Part shown: piece after piece, positions 8,272-17,429 of the stretch
How positions within the stretch are numbered: the first letter of the stretch is position 1
Layout of the letters: each line of letters begins with the position of its first letter
Program-made: the position numbers and the translations under genes
The notes under the pieces: generated by a model
Databases searched by the model: none
What the model was told of the DNA's origin: nothing
The model's input: the letters and a program-made list of their open reading frames with translations, nothing else
Assembly: GCA_001778695.1 (NCBI GenBank)
Contig: MFHU01000017.1
Location: 21,214-72,003 of the forward strand
From: Candidatus Giovannonibacteria bacterium RIFCSPHIGHO2_12_FULL_44_22
GTDB lineage: Bacteria > Patescibacteriota > Minisyncoccia > UBA11713 > 2-01-FULL-45-33
Reading direction: 5' to 3'
Length of the DNA: 50,790 bases

Positions 8272-9052
8272 CGAAAAGTTCCGTTTACAAGGCGGACTGG
8301 TCCAATTGTGAAGTAATTCGCAATATAAAAACTTGGCTATATCGGGGAACATCTCGCGAAGCGAGACAATCCCGAGGGAAGTTGTGTGTTCAAATTTCTG
8401 GAAAAAGAAAAAGGCGCAGCTGTGCCGAGCCTTGGGAAATCACTGATCGATCTAAGTCATCGCTTGGTAGTAGACTCAAGCTTAGCGCATGCCAGAGCTG
8501 TTAGAAAACAGCCTAGTAGCAGCATCGCAAGAGTTGCGAGGGGTCCATACGCGAGGACGGGCTTACTTAGAGCGGTCAAAAGTGTTATTAGAACTCCAAT
8601 TATAACCATGGTTCACCTCCGATGCAAGAATACCATGATGGGATTAGAATGTCAAGAAAATTGACTCCAGAAATTTGAACATACAACCCCGTAGAGACTA
8701 TACGCCGAGCTCCTGATTAATTTCAGGATGATGATATAGTCCGAACTCTGCAGCGATGCAGAGAAGCAGATAGAAATATTCTGCTCACTCAAGAATGAAA
8801 ATCGGTGCTAATTTTTGGAAAAAGAAAGGCCACCACTATTAAGTGATGGCGTTCGCAAGACGAGAGATCAGATTCGAACTGACATCTAGCAGGGGGTACC
8901 CCGTCGCCTTACCGTTAGACCACTCCCGACTTGCATAAAAAGATTAGCACTAAATACAGTCTATTGTCAATAGACTCCAAAAATTAGCACCGATTACAGA
9001 ATTTCTTGAGGTCCGCCGTCGCTAAAGCTATGGCGGACACAGTAACAAAATG
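8272..9052 (+). mobile_element. Group I intron in 16S (between GGAT and TAGATACCC, E. coli about 788), no HEG recognised
   Basis: P7-forming R GACTATA (8696-8702) and S GATATAGTCC (8733-8742); core-like CGGGGAACATC...GACAATCCCGAGGGAAG; last base G. Confidence 0.85.
8859..8929 (-). tRNA. tRNA-like sequence with degenerate anticodon arm, antisense inside the group I intron
   Basis: TCGGGAG/CTCTCGT acceptor (6 of 7 pairs), D arm GTCTAACGGTAAGGC, T arm GTCAG-TTCGAAT-CTGAT; anticodon stem poorly paired, anticodon uncertain. Confidence 0.4.
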
Positions 9053-9655
9053 TAGATACCCTTGTAGTCCACGCCCTAAACGTTGATGACTAGGCATCCG
9101 AAGTATCGACCCTTCGGGAGCCGCAAGCTAACGCGTTAAGTCATCCGCCTGGGAAGTACGATCGCAAGATTAAAACTCAAAGGAATAGACGGGGACTCGC
9201 ACAAGCGGTGGAGCATGTGGTTCAATTCGATGGTAAACGAAAAACCTTACCAGGGCTTGAAATGGTTTTGACATTCCAGCGAAAGCTGGACTTCTCACAA
9301 GGACAAAATCACAGGTGCTGCATGGCTGTCGTCAGTTCGTGGCTTGAGTTGTTCCCTTAAGTGGGGTAACGAACGCAACCCCTATCGTGTGTTACAAGTG
9401 TCACGCGAGACTGCCCCGCTCAGCGGGGAGGAAGGCGGGGATGACGCCAAGTCAGCATGGCCCTCTGATGCCCTGGGCTACACACGTGCTACAATGCCGG
9501 TTACAATGGGTCGCGATGCCGTAAGGCGAAGCAAATCCCATCAAAAGCCGGCCCAGTTCAGATTGAGGTCTGCAATTCGACCTCATGAAGTCGGAATCGC
9601 TAGTAATCGCAGGTCAGCTATACTGCGGTGAATACGTTCTCGAGTCTTGTACTCA

Positions 9656-10514
9656 AAATTAAAAGCGCCCGGCAGCTTATATTTCTAGGCCGTTAAAATC
9701 GGTCCCTCCGATTAAAATCGGAGCGTAGCAAACGGATAAGTCCTTGGCCGCGAGGTTGTGGACTGAAGGATCCTATTAGCAAAAAGCAGCCTTATTAGTC
9801 CCCGGCTTGAGTCGGGGAAAGGCCGCGCGACCCATTCGGTGAGTAATGGGGAAGCGCCAAGAAAAGCTTAATGAGGATGTTTGGAAAAGAAATACAAGTG
9901 ACCCGCGGGAGATCTCATAACGCCACTGGAATTATTGCGTTTTGAGAAGTCAGCTGAATCATAGTACTGTGCGTCAACTTATTTTTATGTTAAAATAGGC
10001 GCATGGGAAGGATGAAACCGACGGTTGCAAAAGAATATATTGTTGGGCTTACTGATGGAGAAGGATGTTTCTATGTAAACATATGGAAATCTTCTTTATA
10101 TCGAGCAGGGTTCGGTGTTCAAATGCATTTTCATATAAAGATGCAGGAGAAAGACAGGATGTTGCTCGAAAAAGTGCGAAATACATTAAAGTGCGGCGCA
10201 GTTTATTTTCAAAAAGAACAGCGCCGAAACCACGTTCAATGTTATCGCTATACCGTCAGTGCGCAGCGGGATATCTTCAATACGATAATTCCATTCTTTC
10301 AGCAAAATTCTTTGGAGAGCGCAACAAAGCGCAAAAGTTTTAAGATCTTTTGCCGAATTGCTAATTTGCTTCAAGCAAAAGCGCATTTAACCAAAAGAGG
10401 TTTAAAACGAATATGGAAGCTAAAAAAGCTTATGAATCAAAGAACCGTCGGGCTCGCGTAGTGCGGGAAATCCGCCCGCTACGTGGGAACGCGAAGCATT
10501 CTAACTATCGCAAT
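9656..10514 (+). mobile_element. Second 16S intervening sequence (between CTTGTACTCA and CCGCCCGTC), intron class undetermined
   Basis: Interrupts the universally conserved CTTGTACxCACCGCCCGTC; carries a LAGLIDADG ORF. Confidence 0.85.
10003..10461 (+). CDS. LAGLIDADG family homing endonuclease
   Basis: EYIVGLTDGEGCFYVN motif; within the 16S intervening sequence. Confidence 0.85.
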   Translation: MGRMKPTVAKEYIVGLTDGEGCFYVNIWKSSLYRAGFGVQMHFHIKMQEKDRMLLEKVRNTLKCGAVYFQKEQRRNHVQCYRYTVSAQRDIFNTIIPFFQQNSLESATKRKSFKIFCRIANLLQAKAHLTKRGLKRIWKLKKLMNQRTVGLA

Positions 10515-10760
10515 CCGCCCGTCAACTCAAGGGAGCCGGGAGTAGATGAAGCCAGCGATTTTCGCTGATTAGTCTAAGCTCGGTGACAGGGAGTAAGTCG
10601 TAACAAGGCACGGCTAGCGGAAGCTGGTCGTGGAGTTTAATTTTTAATTTTTGTGATAAACAAAAGTTAATGTGTCGATTATGCCGTTTCGGCATAGGGT
10701 ATTGGTCCCGCAACCCTAATGCGGGACTGGGACAAAAGAAAAAGTGCTTTAACAAAATCA

Positions 10761-10795
10761 AAAAATCCGAATTTACAAATTCGGATTTTTTGTGT
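10761..10795 (+). terminator. Terminator of the 16S transcript
   Basis: AAAAATCCGAATTT-ac-AAATTCGGATTTTTT. Confidence 0.8.
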
Positions 10796-10831
10796 TATTA
10801 TTTGGATAGATAATATGCAAAAGGAGAGCTT

Positions 10832-11056
10832 ATGCCACATAGAAAATGGTCGGAAAGCGTTCTTTTAAAGTTAAAGCAAGCAAAAATGGAAACAGGCGCG
10901 CTCCCTGGAGCAAGCACTAGGGTGCCATTAAGCGGATATGAAATCGCGCAACTTATTGAGGTTCTCGAACCTTCTGAAATATTGCCGCTATTCCGGTGGC
11001 ATAATCATGATGAAATTTATTTACCAAATAGCAGAGAATCGACCGTCAAGAAATAG
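10832..11056 (+). CDS. Hypothetical protein
   Basis: 74 aa; RBS AAAGGAG; followed by terminator 11057-11088. Confidence 0.55.
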   Translation: MPHRKWSESVLLKLKQAKMETGALPGASTRVPLSGYEIAQLIEVLEPSEILPLFRWHNHDEIYLPNSRESTVKK

Positions 11057-11088
11057 CGCCTGTCCGCAAACCTGCGGAGGCGTTTTTT
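11057..11088 (+). terminator. Terminator
   Basis: CGCCtgtCCGCAaacCTGCGGaGGCG-TTTTTT. Confidence 0.65.
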
Positions 11089-11116
11089 ATTTTATTCACA
11101 TCAAGCGAAGTCGAAT

Positions 11117-11188
11117 TGCGTGTGGGAGGGATCGAACCTCCGGCCTCTGTCTTATCAGGACAGCGTTCTACCACTGAACTACACACGC
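11117..11188 (-). tRNA. tRNA-Ile(GAT)
   Basis: GCGTGTG acceptor, CTGTC-CTGATAA-GACAG anticodon arm, GGAGGTTCGATCCCTCC T arm. Confidence 0.9.
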
Positions 11189-11318
11189 GAAATTTACTAA
11201 TTTTAAGCCTAGCAATTTTTTAGACGTTTGTGAATAACTGATTAGTATTTAAAGCTAAATTATGTTAGAATACGCCTAAAGGTCAAAATATATTATTATA
11301 TAAGCGTTTTTTAATACT

Positions 11319-11501
11319 ATGCTAGCAAACAACAAACCAGAGCCAGTTGTGGCCTATTGCGTAAAGTGCCGCGAAAAAAGAGAGATGACCAACCCTCGAG
11401 AGGTTTCTATGAAAGGAAAAGGAGGTGTGGAGCGCCGCGCGATGACAGGCACTTGCGGGAAATGCGGAACAAAGATGTTTAGAATCATGGGCAAGAAATA
11501 A
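11319..11501 (+). CDS. Small zinc-ribbon protein (DUF5679-like)
   Basis: YCVKCREKREM...GTCGKCGTKMFRI. Confidence 0.75.
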   Translation: MLANNKPEPVVAYCVKCREKREMTNPREVSMKGKGGVERRAMTGTCGKCGTKMFRIMGKK

Positions 11502-11511
11502 ATCGTGCCCG

Positions 11512-11582
11512 GGGCCCGTAGCTTAGTGGTAGAGCATCCGGTTTGCATCCGGAAAATAGGGGTTCGATTCCCCTCGGGTCCA
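11512..11582 (+). tRNA. tRNA-Ala(TGC)
   Basis: GGGCCCG/CGGGTCC acceptor, TCCGG-TTTGCAT-CCGGA anticodon arm, GGTTCGATTCCCC. Confidence 0.9.
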
Positions 11583-11600
11583 AAATATTAATAAACCTTA

Positions 11601-11819
11601 CTAATCCTCCAGAATCTTTATTACCAATTTCTTGGCTGGTTTGGGCATACCTAGTTTTTTAAGCAATGATTCAATTTGTTCCAAAGTATAGATACGATAA
11701 TTATTTATAGGGTGTCTTGCGGCTTGGAATTTTCTATGATTATCCCAATTTCTAAGCGTAAGAGGAGTCACACCTATCAATCTGGCTGCTTGATGTATAT
11801 TTAGATATTTCTTTTGCAT
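11601..11819 (-). CDS. MerR-like HTH DNA-binding protein
   Basis: YLNIHQAARLIGVTPLTLRNWDNHRKFQAARHPINNYRIYTLEQIESLL. Confidence 0.75.
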   Translation of the reverse strand: MQKKYLNIHQAARLIGVTPLTLRNWDNHRKFQAARHPINNYRIYTLEQIESLLKKLGMPKPAKKLVIKILED

Positions 11820-11885
11820 TAAATTCATAACTATAAGTTTACTAAACATATAAGAAGTCGTCAATCTTGGCTAGGCGAGTAAGTG

Positions 11886-12812
11886 TTATCTGGGCAATGA
11901 GATTTCAAAATAATTGTTTCCATTGTCCAATAAAATCAGTTGGCCGGCTTCAGCCGAAATGATTTTAGGCGCTTTGCCTTTATAAATCGGAGAAATATTT
12001 TGTCCGCCGGTCCGCTCCATTTCTACCACGTAAATAGCGTCTCCGCTCGCGACTAGCAGATAATCTGGCCAATCAGGATAAAATTTCACATCTCGGATAG
12101 GCGAGGCCGACAAAATATGCAGTCCTCTTTCAGGATTTGTTGTTGAGTTCCTTTCCCATTCAGGTATTTTGTCTAAATCGGAAATCCAGTAGGAATCGAT
12201 ATTTTCTTCATCCCAATAAATAATTCTTGAAAAATTTTCGTCAAAAAAACTGTTTTTTTTGCTTTTTAAAATCTTAAAAGTCGTGGTGCTCCATTGGCCG
12301 ATAACGTCAAAAATATCCTTGTTTTTATAAAAGCCGCCGTCATCTCCCAAAATTAAAAAATCGTCAGTTTTCGGAATAACCCAGAATTTCTTTACGCCAG
12401 GAAATTTTGGCTTTTTTATTTCCAAGGCAGGAGTTGTGGTACCTAGAATTTTTATCTCGGCATTTTTTGGCACCAAAAGCACGGATCTATTCGCAACTAT
12501 TTCCGGCAGAATCATGAGCGTCTTTGTCCACCTCCAAAAGCCGTCTTTTTCAACGGTTGTTTGGTACGTGCCGGGGAGCAGATTTTTTATTAGAGTGGAA
12601 TTTGCCAAGAGTGATGTTTTTTTTGTTTTTTTATCAATGATCACTACGGCGCCGGCCTCGGAGGTTTTTATGAAAACGCCCCCAGTTTTATGAAGCTTGA
12701 AATCGCTGCCGATGCCATAGCCCAAACTGTAAAGAATCACCGGAAACAAAAGTAGTAAAAATATAAGTATGGCGAGATAAAACAGCACCCGCCTTTTGGT
12801 TTTGGTAAACAT
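11886..12812 (-). CDS. Membrane-anchored PEGA-like domain protein
   Basis: N-terminal TM then GGVFIKTSEAGAVVIIDKK...LPGTYQTTVEKDGFWRWTKTL. Confidence 0.6.
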   Translation of the reverse strand: MFTKTKRRVLFYLAILIFLLLLFPVILYSLGYGIGSDFKLHKTGGVFIKTSEAGAVVIIDKKTKKTSLLANSTLIKNLLPGTYQTTVEKDGFWRWTKTLMILPEIVANRSVLLVPKNAEIKILGTTTPALEIKKPKFPGVKKFWVIPKTDDFLILGDDGGFYKNKDIFDVIGQWSTTTFKILKSKKNSFFDENFSRIIYWDEENIDSYWISDLDKIPEWERNSTTNPERGLHILSASPIRDVKFYPDWPDYLLVASGDAIYVVEMERTGGQNISPIYKGKAPKIISAEAGQLILLDNGNNYFEISLPR

Positions 12813-12857
12813 AGCATCAATTTGATTTATCGTCTAAAATAGCATAAATTTAAACTA

Positions 12858-14114
12858 ATGGCAAAATTTTTGATAAAAGGGGGCCGGGCGCTGGAAGGCG
12901 AGATCAAAATCAATGGCAGTAAAAATGCGGCGCTGCCTGTTTTAGCCTCCTCTATTTTGTTTTCCGCCCTAGGCGGACCAGCCTCTGGCTGGAAAAATAT
13001 AATTGAAATTGAAAATCTGCCAAATATTGAAGACACAAAAAGGATGAAAGAGCTTCTTGATAAATTGGATGCGGACGGGAAGATTGATTATGAAATAGCA
13101 AAAAAATTTCGCGCGTCAATTTTACCGGTTGGCGGAGCTCTTGCGCGCTTTGGTAAAGTTTCGTTTCCTCACCCCGGCGGATGCGTCATTGGAGAACGTC
13201 CAATTGATGTATTTTTAGATGGCTGGAAAGCCATGGGAGCAAAAACTAAATTGTCGGAGAATGTTCCGACGGATTATGTAATTACCGCTCCGGAAGGGCT
13301 TTTCGGGGTTGATTACACATTTAAAATTCCTTCGGTAACTGGAACGGAGGCCTTGATTATGACCGCTGTTTTGGCAAGAGGGACTACTATTTTAAGAAAT
13401 GCTGTGCTTGAACCCGAAATTAAATATTTAGCTGATTTTCTTAATGCCAATGGCGCTAAAATCGCGGGTGCCGGCACTACAACTATAAAAATAGAAGGAC
13501 GATCCGGTGAGCTTCTTAAATATAGCGCGCGATTTACCGCGCCGCCGGATAGAATTGAAGCCGGGAGCTTTGCTATTTTAGGGGCGCTTCTTGGAAAAAA
13601 TTTAAGAATAAAAAATTTTGTCGCGGAGGAATTGCCGACCTTTTTGGCTTTACTTTCTAATGTGGGCGCGGAATATATTATAGAAAACAAAGATTTAATT
13701 TTTATAAATTCTTATAAAAAAACTTTGCGCGCGAGCAATGTTATCACCAAAGAATTTCCCGGTTTTCCCACGGATCTTCAAGCTCCATTTACCGTTTTAC
13801 TGACTCAGGCCGATGGGCAAAGCTTGGTGCACGAAACTGTTTTTGAAGGCAGGTTGAATTATATTCAAGATTTGAATAAAATGGGTTCACGGATAACGCT
13901 TTGCGACCCTCATAGAGCCATAATTTACGGGCCAGCTAAACTATTCGGAAGAACCATGGAAAGCCCTGATATTCGCGCTGGTTTGGCGTTTATTATCGCT
14001 GCACTTATTGCCGAAGGGGAGTCTACTATAGAAAATATTTATCAAATCGACCGCGGATACGAAAATATAGATTATAGGCTTTGCTCCATCGGAGCGGATA
14101 TAAAGCGGGTTTAA
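12858..14114 (+). CDS. murA: UDP-N-acetylglucosamine 1-carboxyvinyltransferase with in-frame palindromic insertion
   Basis: GSKNAALP and HPGGCVIGERPIDVFLDGW (active-site Cys). Confidence 0.95.
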   Translation: MAKFLIKGGRALEGEIKINGSKNAALPVLASSILFSALGGPASGWKNIIEIENLPNIEDTKRMKELLDKLDADGKIDYEIAKKFRASILPVGGALARFGKVSFPHPGGCVIGERPIDVFLDGWKAMGAKTKLSENVPTDYVITAPEGLFGVDYTFKIPSVTGTEALIMTAVLARGTTILRNAVLEPEIKYLADFLNANGAKIAGAGTTTIKIEGRSGELLKYSARFTAPPDRIEAGSFAILGALLGKNLRIKNFVAEELPTFLALLSNVGAEYIIENKDLIFINSYKKTLRASNVITKEFPGFPTDLQAPFTVLLTQADGQSLVHETVFEGRLNYIQDLNKMGSRITLCDPHRAIIYGPAKLFGRTMESPDIRAGLAFIIAALIAEGESTIENIYQIDRGYENIDYRLCSIGADIKRV

Positions 14115-14132
14115 ATATTTAAAAATATAAAA

Positions 14133-15146
14133 ATGAATTTCTTTATTAAAAAAATCGGAATAGATTTGGGAACGGCCAACACTTTGGTCTACGTGCCGGG
14201 GCAGGGAATAATTTTGAACGAGCCTTCGGTGGTGGCCGTTTCTTTGCCGGAAAATCGAATACTGGCGGTGGGCAATGAAGCTAAAGTTATGATTGGCAGA
14301 ACGCCCGAAAGCATTATCGCGTATCGCCCAATGAAGGACGGCGTGATCGCGGATTACCGCGTGACGGAAGCGATGCTTCGCTATTTTATTTCAAAAACGG
14401 TGGGCAAGTGGAATTTGATAAAGCCGGAAGTTTTGATTTCGGTTCCGGCCGGAGTCACTTCCACAGAAAGAAGATCTGTGGTGGAAGCCGCGATAAAAGC
14501 CGGCGCCAAATCGGCCTTCGTGGTAAAAGAGCCGGTGCTTGCGGCAATCGGCGCGGGGATTCCTATTCACGAGCCCAGGGGCCACATGGTTGTGGACATC
14601 GGCGGAGGGACGACGGATACAGCCGTGATTTCTTTGGGAGGAATCGTGAGTTCTATTTCTGTTAAAGTCGCGGGAAATAAAATTGATCAGGCCATTGCAG
14701 ATTATATTAAAAAACAATTTAACTTAGCGATAGGCGACACGACTGCCGAACAGATTAAAATAAATATAGGCTCGGCGATTCCAATTGAAGAAGAGTTGGT
14801 GACAACCATCAAGGGGCGCGATTTTTTGACCGGGCTTCCCAGGTCCATAGACATACGCACCAACGAAGTGGTGAAAGCGATTGACGGCGAATTGCGCGAT
14901 ATTATAAAAGCCATCAAGCAGGTTTTGCATAACACTCCGCCGGAGCTGGCTTCCGATATTATAGAAAATGGAATCGTGATGACCGGAGGAGGTTCGCTTC
15001 TCCGCAATTTAAACGTTTTGGTCACGCGCTCCACGGGCGTGCCCGCGACCGTAGCCAAAGACGCGCTTTACTGCGTGGCCAAAGGCACGGGCATCGCGCT
15101 GGAACATTTGGACGCCTACAAAAAAAGCATCGTGGCTAAAAGATAA
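14133..15146 (+). CDS. mreB: Rod shape-determining protein MreB (copy 1)
   Basis: IGIDLGTANTLVYVPGQGI; VVDIGGGTTDTAVISLGGIV. Confidence 0.95.
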   Translation: MNFFIKKIGIDLGTANTLVYVPGQGIILNEPSVVAVSLPENRILAVGNEAKVMIGRTPESIIAYRPMKDGVIADYRVTEAMLRYFISKTVGKWNLIKPEVLISVPAGVTSTERRSVVEAAIKAGAKSAFVVKEPVLAAIGAGIPIHEPRGHMVVDIGGGTTDTAVISLGGIVSSISVKVAGNKIDQAIADYIKKQFNLAIGDTTAEQIKINIGSAIPIEEELVTTIKGRDFLTGLPRSIDIRTNEVVKAIDGELRDIIKAIKQVLHNTPPELASDIIENGIVMTGGGSLLRNLNVLVTRSTGVPATVAKDALYCVAKGTGIALEHLDAYKKSIVAKR

Positions 15147-15153
15147 AGATAAT

Positions 15154-15792
15154 ATGCCAGAAAAACCGCCGGAAAATTCAAAATTATCACTTTTAAAACG
15201 TCAAATTAAATGCGGAATGTTGCCGCAGGCGTATTTATTTTACGGAAATGATGAAAAAGCAAAGGACGAGGCGGTTCATTTGCTTTCGATTCATTTTTTG
15301 GGGGAAAATTACGCGCATAGCCCAGATTTTTTTAAAATTGAAGAAGACCCCATTACTATAGAAGAGGTAAGGTTGCTTAAAATGAAAAGTTCGCAGAGTT
15401 CCGTCTCCGGCAAAAAAAACGTTTTTCTGATAAAAAATATTGAAAATTTGAGTCGCGAAGCGTCTCCCGCCATGCTCAAGCTCTTGGAGGAGCCTTCAAT
15501 AAGCAGTATAATTATAGCGACCACCAAAAACAAATCTTTTTTGCTCGGCACGATAAAATCACGTTTTTCCAGTTTTAGATTTTGGACTCCGGAGCCGGAG
15601 TTGGAAAAATCAGGCGACGAGTTAGAAACAAAATTAATTAAGTCGCTCGCTAGGGCTGAAATTGCCGTAAGAAAGAATCCGAACTCGGGCAATATTTTAA
15701 AATTTGAAAAAACGCTCGGAATTTATAAAATTATAAACGACCCGACCATCAACAAAAGACTTTTGGGCGAATATTTAAATTTAATTTCATGA
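15154..15792 (+). CDS. holB: DNA polymerase III delta'-like clamp-loader subunit
   Basis: QAYLFYGNDEKAKDEAV; MLKLLEEPSISSIIIATTKNKSFLLGTIKSR; no canonical P-loop. Confidence 0.75.
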   Translation: MPEKPPENSKLSLLKRQIKCGMLPQAYLFYGNDEKAKDEAVHLLSIHFLGENYAHSPDFFKIEEDPITIEEVRLLKMKSSQSSVSGKKNVFLIKNIENLSREASPAMLKLLEEPSISSIIIATTKNKSFLLGTIKSRFSSFRFWTPEPELEKSGDELETKLIKSLARAEIAVRKNPNSGNILKFEKTLGIYKIINDPTINKRLLGEYLNLIS

Positions 15793-16340
15793 TTGATTTT
15801 TCAAAAGAAGAAAAAGAATTTCAAAAAATAATTTTATGGTTCGCGGAAGAGCTTAAAAAAATCCGCACCGGTAGGGCTACATCTTCGGTTTTGGAGGGGG
15901 TCATGGTTGAATCCTACGGCGCCTTGTCGCCTTTGGCGCACGCGGCGGCCCTGTCTTCGCCGGATCCAAAAAGCGTGCTAATCCGCCCGTGGGACAAAAA
16001 CTTGCTTCCGGCCATTGAACAGGCGCTTACGAGGGCTAATTTGGGGCTTTCTATAATTTCTGAAATGGACCAGGTTAGAGCGATTTTTCCGGCGCTTACC
16101 GAAGAGCGCAGGAAAGAATTTACGAAAATCGTTGGCCAAAAAGCCGAAGAGGCGCGAATATCGGTAAGGAAACGCCGGGACGAAATCTGGAAAACGATTC
16201 AGGAAGAAGAATGCGCCAAAATCATATCAGAAAATCAAAAGTTTTCCCAAAAAGAAAAAATGGAGAAAATTGCCGAAGAAACAAATAAAAAAATCGCGGA
16301 GCTCGCCGCAAAAAAAGAAAAAGAACTAATGGAATTATAA
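15789..16340 (+). CDS. frr: Ribosome recycling factor
   Basis: LKKIRTGRATSSVLEGVMVESYG; LTEERRKEFTKIV. Confidence 0.95.
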   Translation: MIDFSKEEKEFQKIILWFAEELKKIRTGRATSSVLEGVMVESYGALSPLAHAAALSSPDPKSVLIRPWDKNLLPAIEQALTRANLGLSIISEMDQVRAIFPALTEERRKEFTKIVGQKAEEARISVRKRRDEIWKTIQEEECAKIISENQKFSQKEKMEKIAEETNKKIAELAAKKEKELMEL

Positions 16341-16349
16341 ACTAGAACC

Positions 16350-17411
16350 ATGCTTTTAACTCTTTTTATTTTCCTGATTATTCTTTTGGTTCTTGTGCTT
16401 TCCCACGAAGCGGGGCATTTTTTTACGGCGCGTTTTTTTGGCGTCAAAGTTGAAGAATTCGGCTTTGGGATTCCTCCGCGGATTTGGAGCTTGTGGCGCG
16501 ACAAGCATGATACTCTTTATTCTTTAAATCTTCTGCCTTTCGGCGGATTCGTAAAAATATTTGGCGAAGAGGGCGAGGATGGCGATAGCTCTGGAAGTTT
16601 TGGGTCAAAATCCGCCTCAAAAAGAGCCGTGATACTGGCCAGCGGAGTATTAGCAAATATTATTTTGGCTTTTCTCGCCCTTACTTTGGTAAGCGGTTTG
16701 GGCGTGCCACAAGCCGTTTCCGAAGAAGAAAGCGGCAATTATCTCGACGCCAAAATAACCATTATGGATGTGGCGCCGGATTCGCCGGCGGCACGCGCCG
16801 GAATTATGCCTGGAGACCAGATTTTCGGCTTTCAAAAAATAGAAGACGTGCAGAATTTTATTAAACAAAATAAAGGCAAAAATATCTCACTTTCTCTAAT
16901 TCGGGGAAAAAAGTCGCTTGAAGTGAGCGCGCTTTCCCGCCAAAATCCGCCGGAAGGGGAGGGGCCTTTGGGGGTTGCTCTCGGGCTAGTGCGCGTGAAA
17001 AAATCTCCGTGGTATCTTGCTCCAATAGACGGTGCACGATTTACTTGGGAAATTTTAAAAGGAACAGTTTTGGGATTATGGGATCTTATCCAAAGCCTTT
17101 TTAAAAAAGAGGCCTTGCCTGTTGAAGTTGCCGGTCCAGTGGGAATTTTCAACATAACTTCTTCGGCCATCAATCTGGGTTTTGGCACGCTTCTTATATT
17201 ACTTGCGGTTTTGTCCATTAATCTTTCGTTAATTAATATTTTGCCGTTTCCGGGTTTGGACGGCGGAAGATTATTTTTTCTTTTGATTGAAACTTTGCGC
17301 GGCCGGCGGATTTCTCCAAAAACCAGCGCTCTGGCGCACAGCCTCGGCCTCGCGATTTTAATTATGCTGATGCTAGTGGTAACTTATCACGACATTGCTA
17401 GGACGTTCTGA
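16350..17411 (+). CDS. rseP: RseP/S2P-type site-2 metalloprotease with PDZ
   Basis: HEAGHFFTARFFGVKVEEFGFGIPPR; NILPFPGLDGGRL. Confidence 0.92.
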   Translation: MLLTLFIFLIILLVLVLSHEAGHFFTARFFGVKVEEFGFGIPPRIWSLWRDKHDTLYSLNLLPFGGFVKIFGEEGEDGDSSGSFGSKSASKRAVILASGVLANIILAFLALTLVSGLGVPQAVSEEESGNYLDAKITIMDVAPDSPAARAGIMPGDQIFGFQKIEDVQNFIKQNKGKNISLSLIRGKKSLEVSALSRQNPPEGEGPLGVALGLVRVKKSPWYLAPIDGARFTWEILKGTVLGLWDLIQSLFKKEALPVEVAGPVGIFNITSSAINLGFGTLLILLAVLSINLSLINILPFPGLDGGRLFFLLIETLRGRRISPKTSALAHSLGLAILIMLMLVVTYHDIARTF

Positions 17412-17429
17412 CTAAGCTAACATATTCCT

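Noticed and set aside
8612-8619. TCACCTCC within the 16S intron as a displaced anti-SD
   Set aside because: It lies in the middle of the group I intron, far from helix 45; most likely coincidence.
7590-9631. ORFs from the ORF track overlapping 16S (7590-, 7997+, 8161-, 8184+, 8386+, 9344+)
   Set aside because: They lie in rRNA exons or the intron core and show no protein family features; treated as spurious.
10065-10386. Alternative frames over the LAGLIDADG ORF (10065+, 10186-)
   Set aside because: The 10003-10461 frame carries the LAGLIDADG motif.
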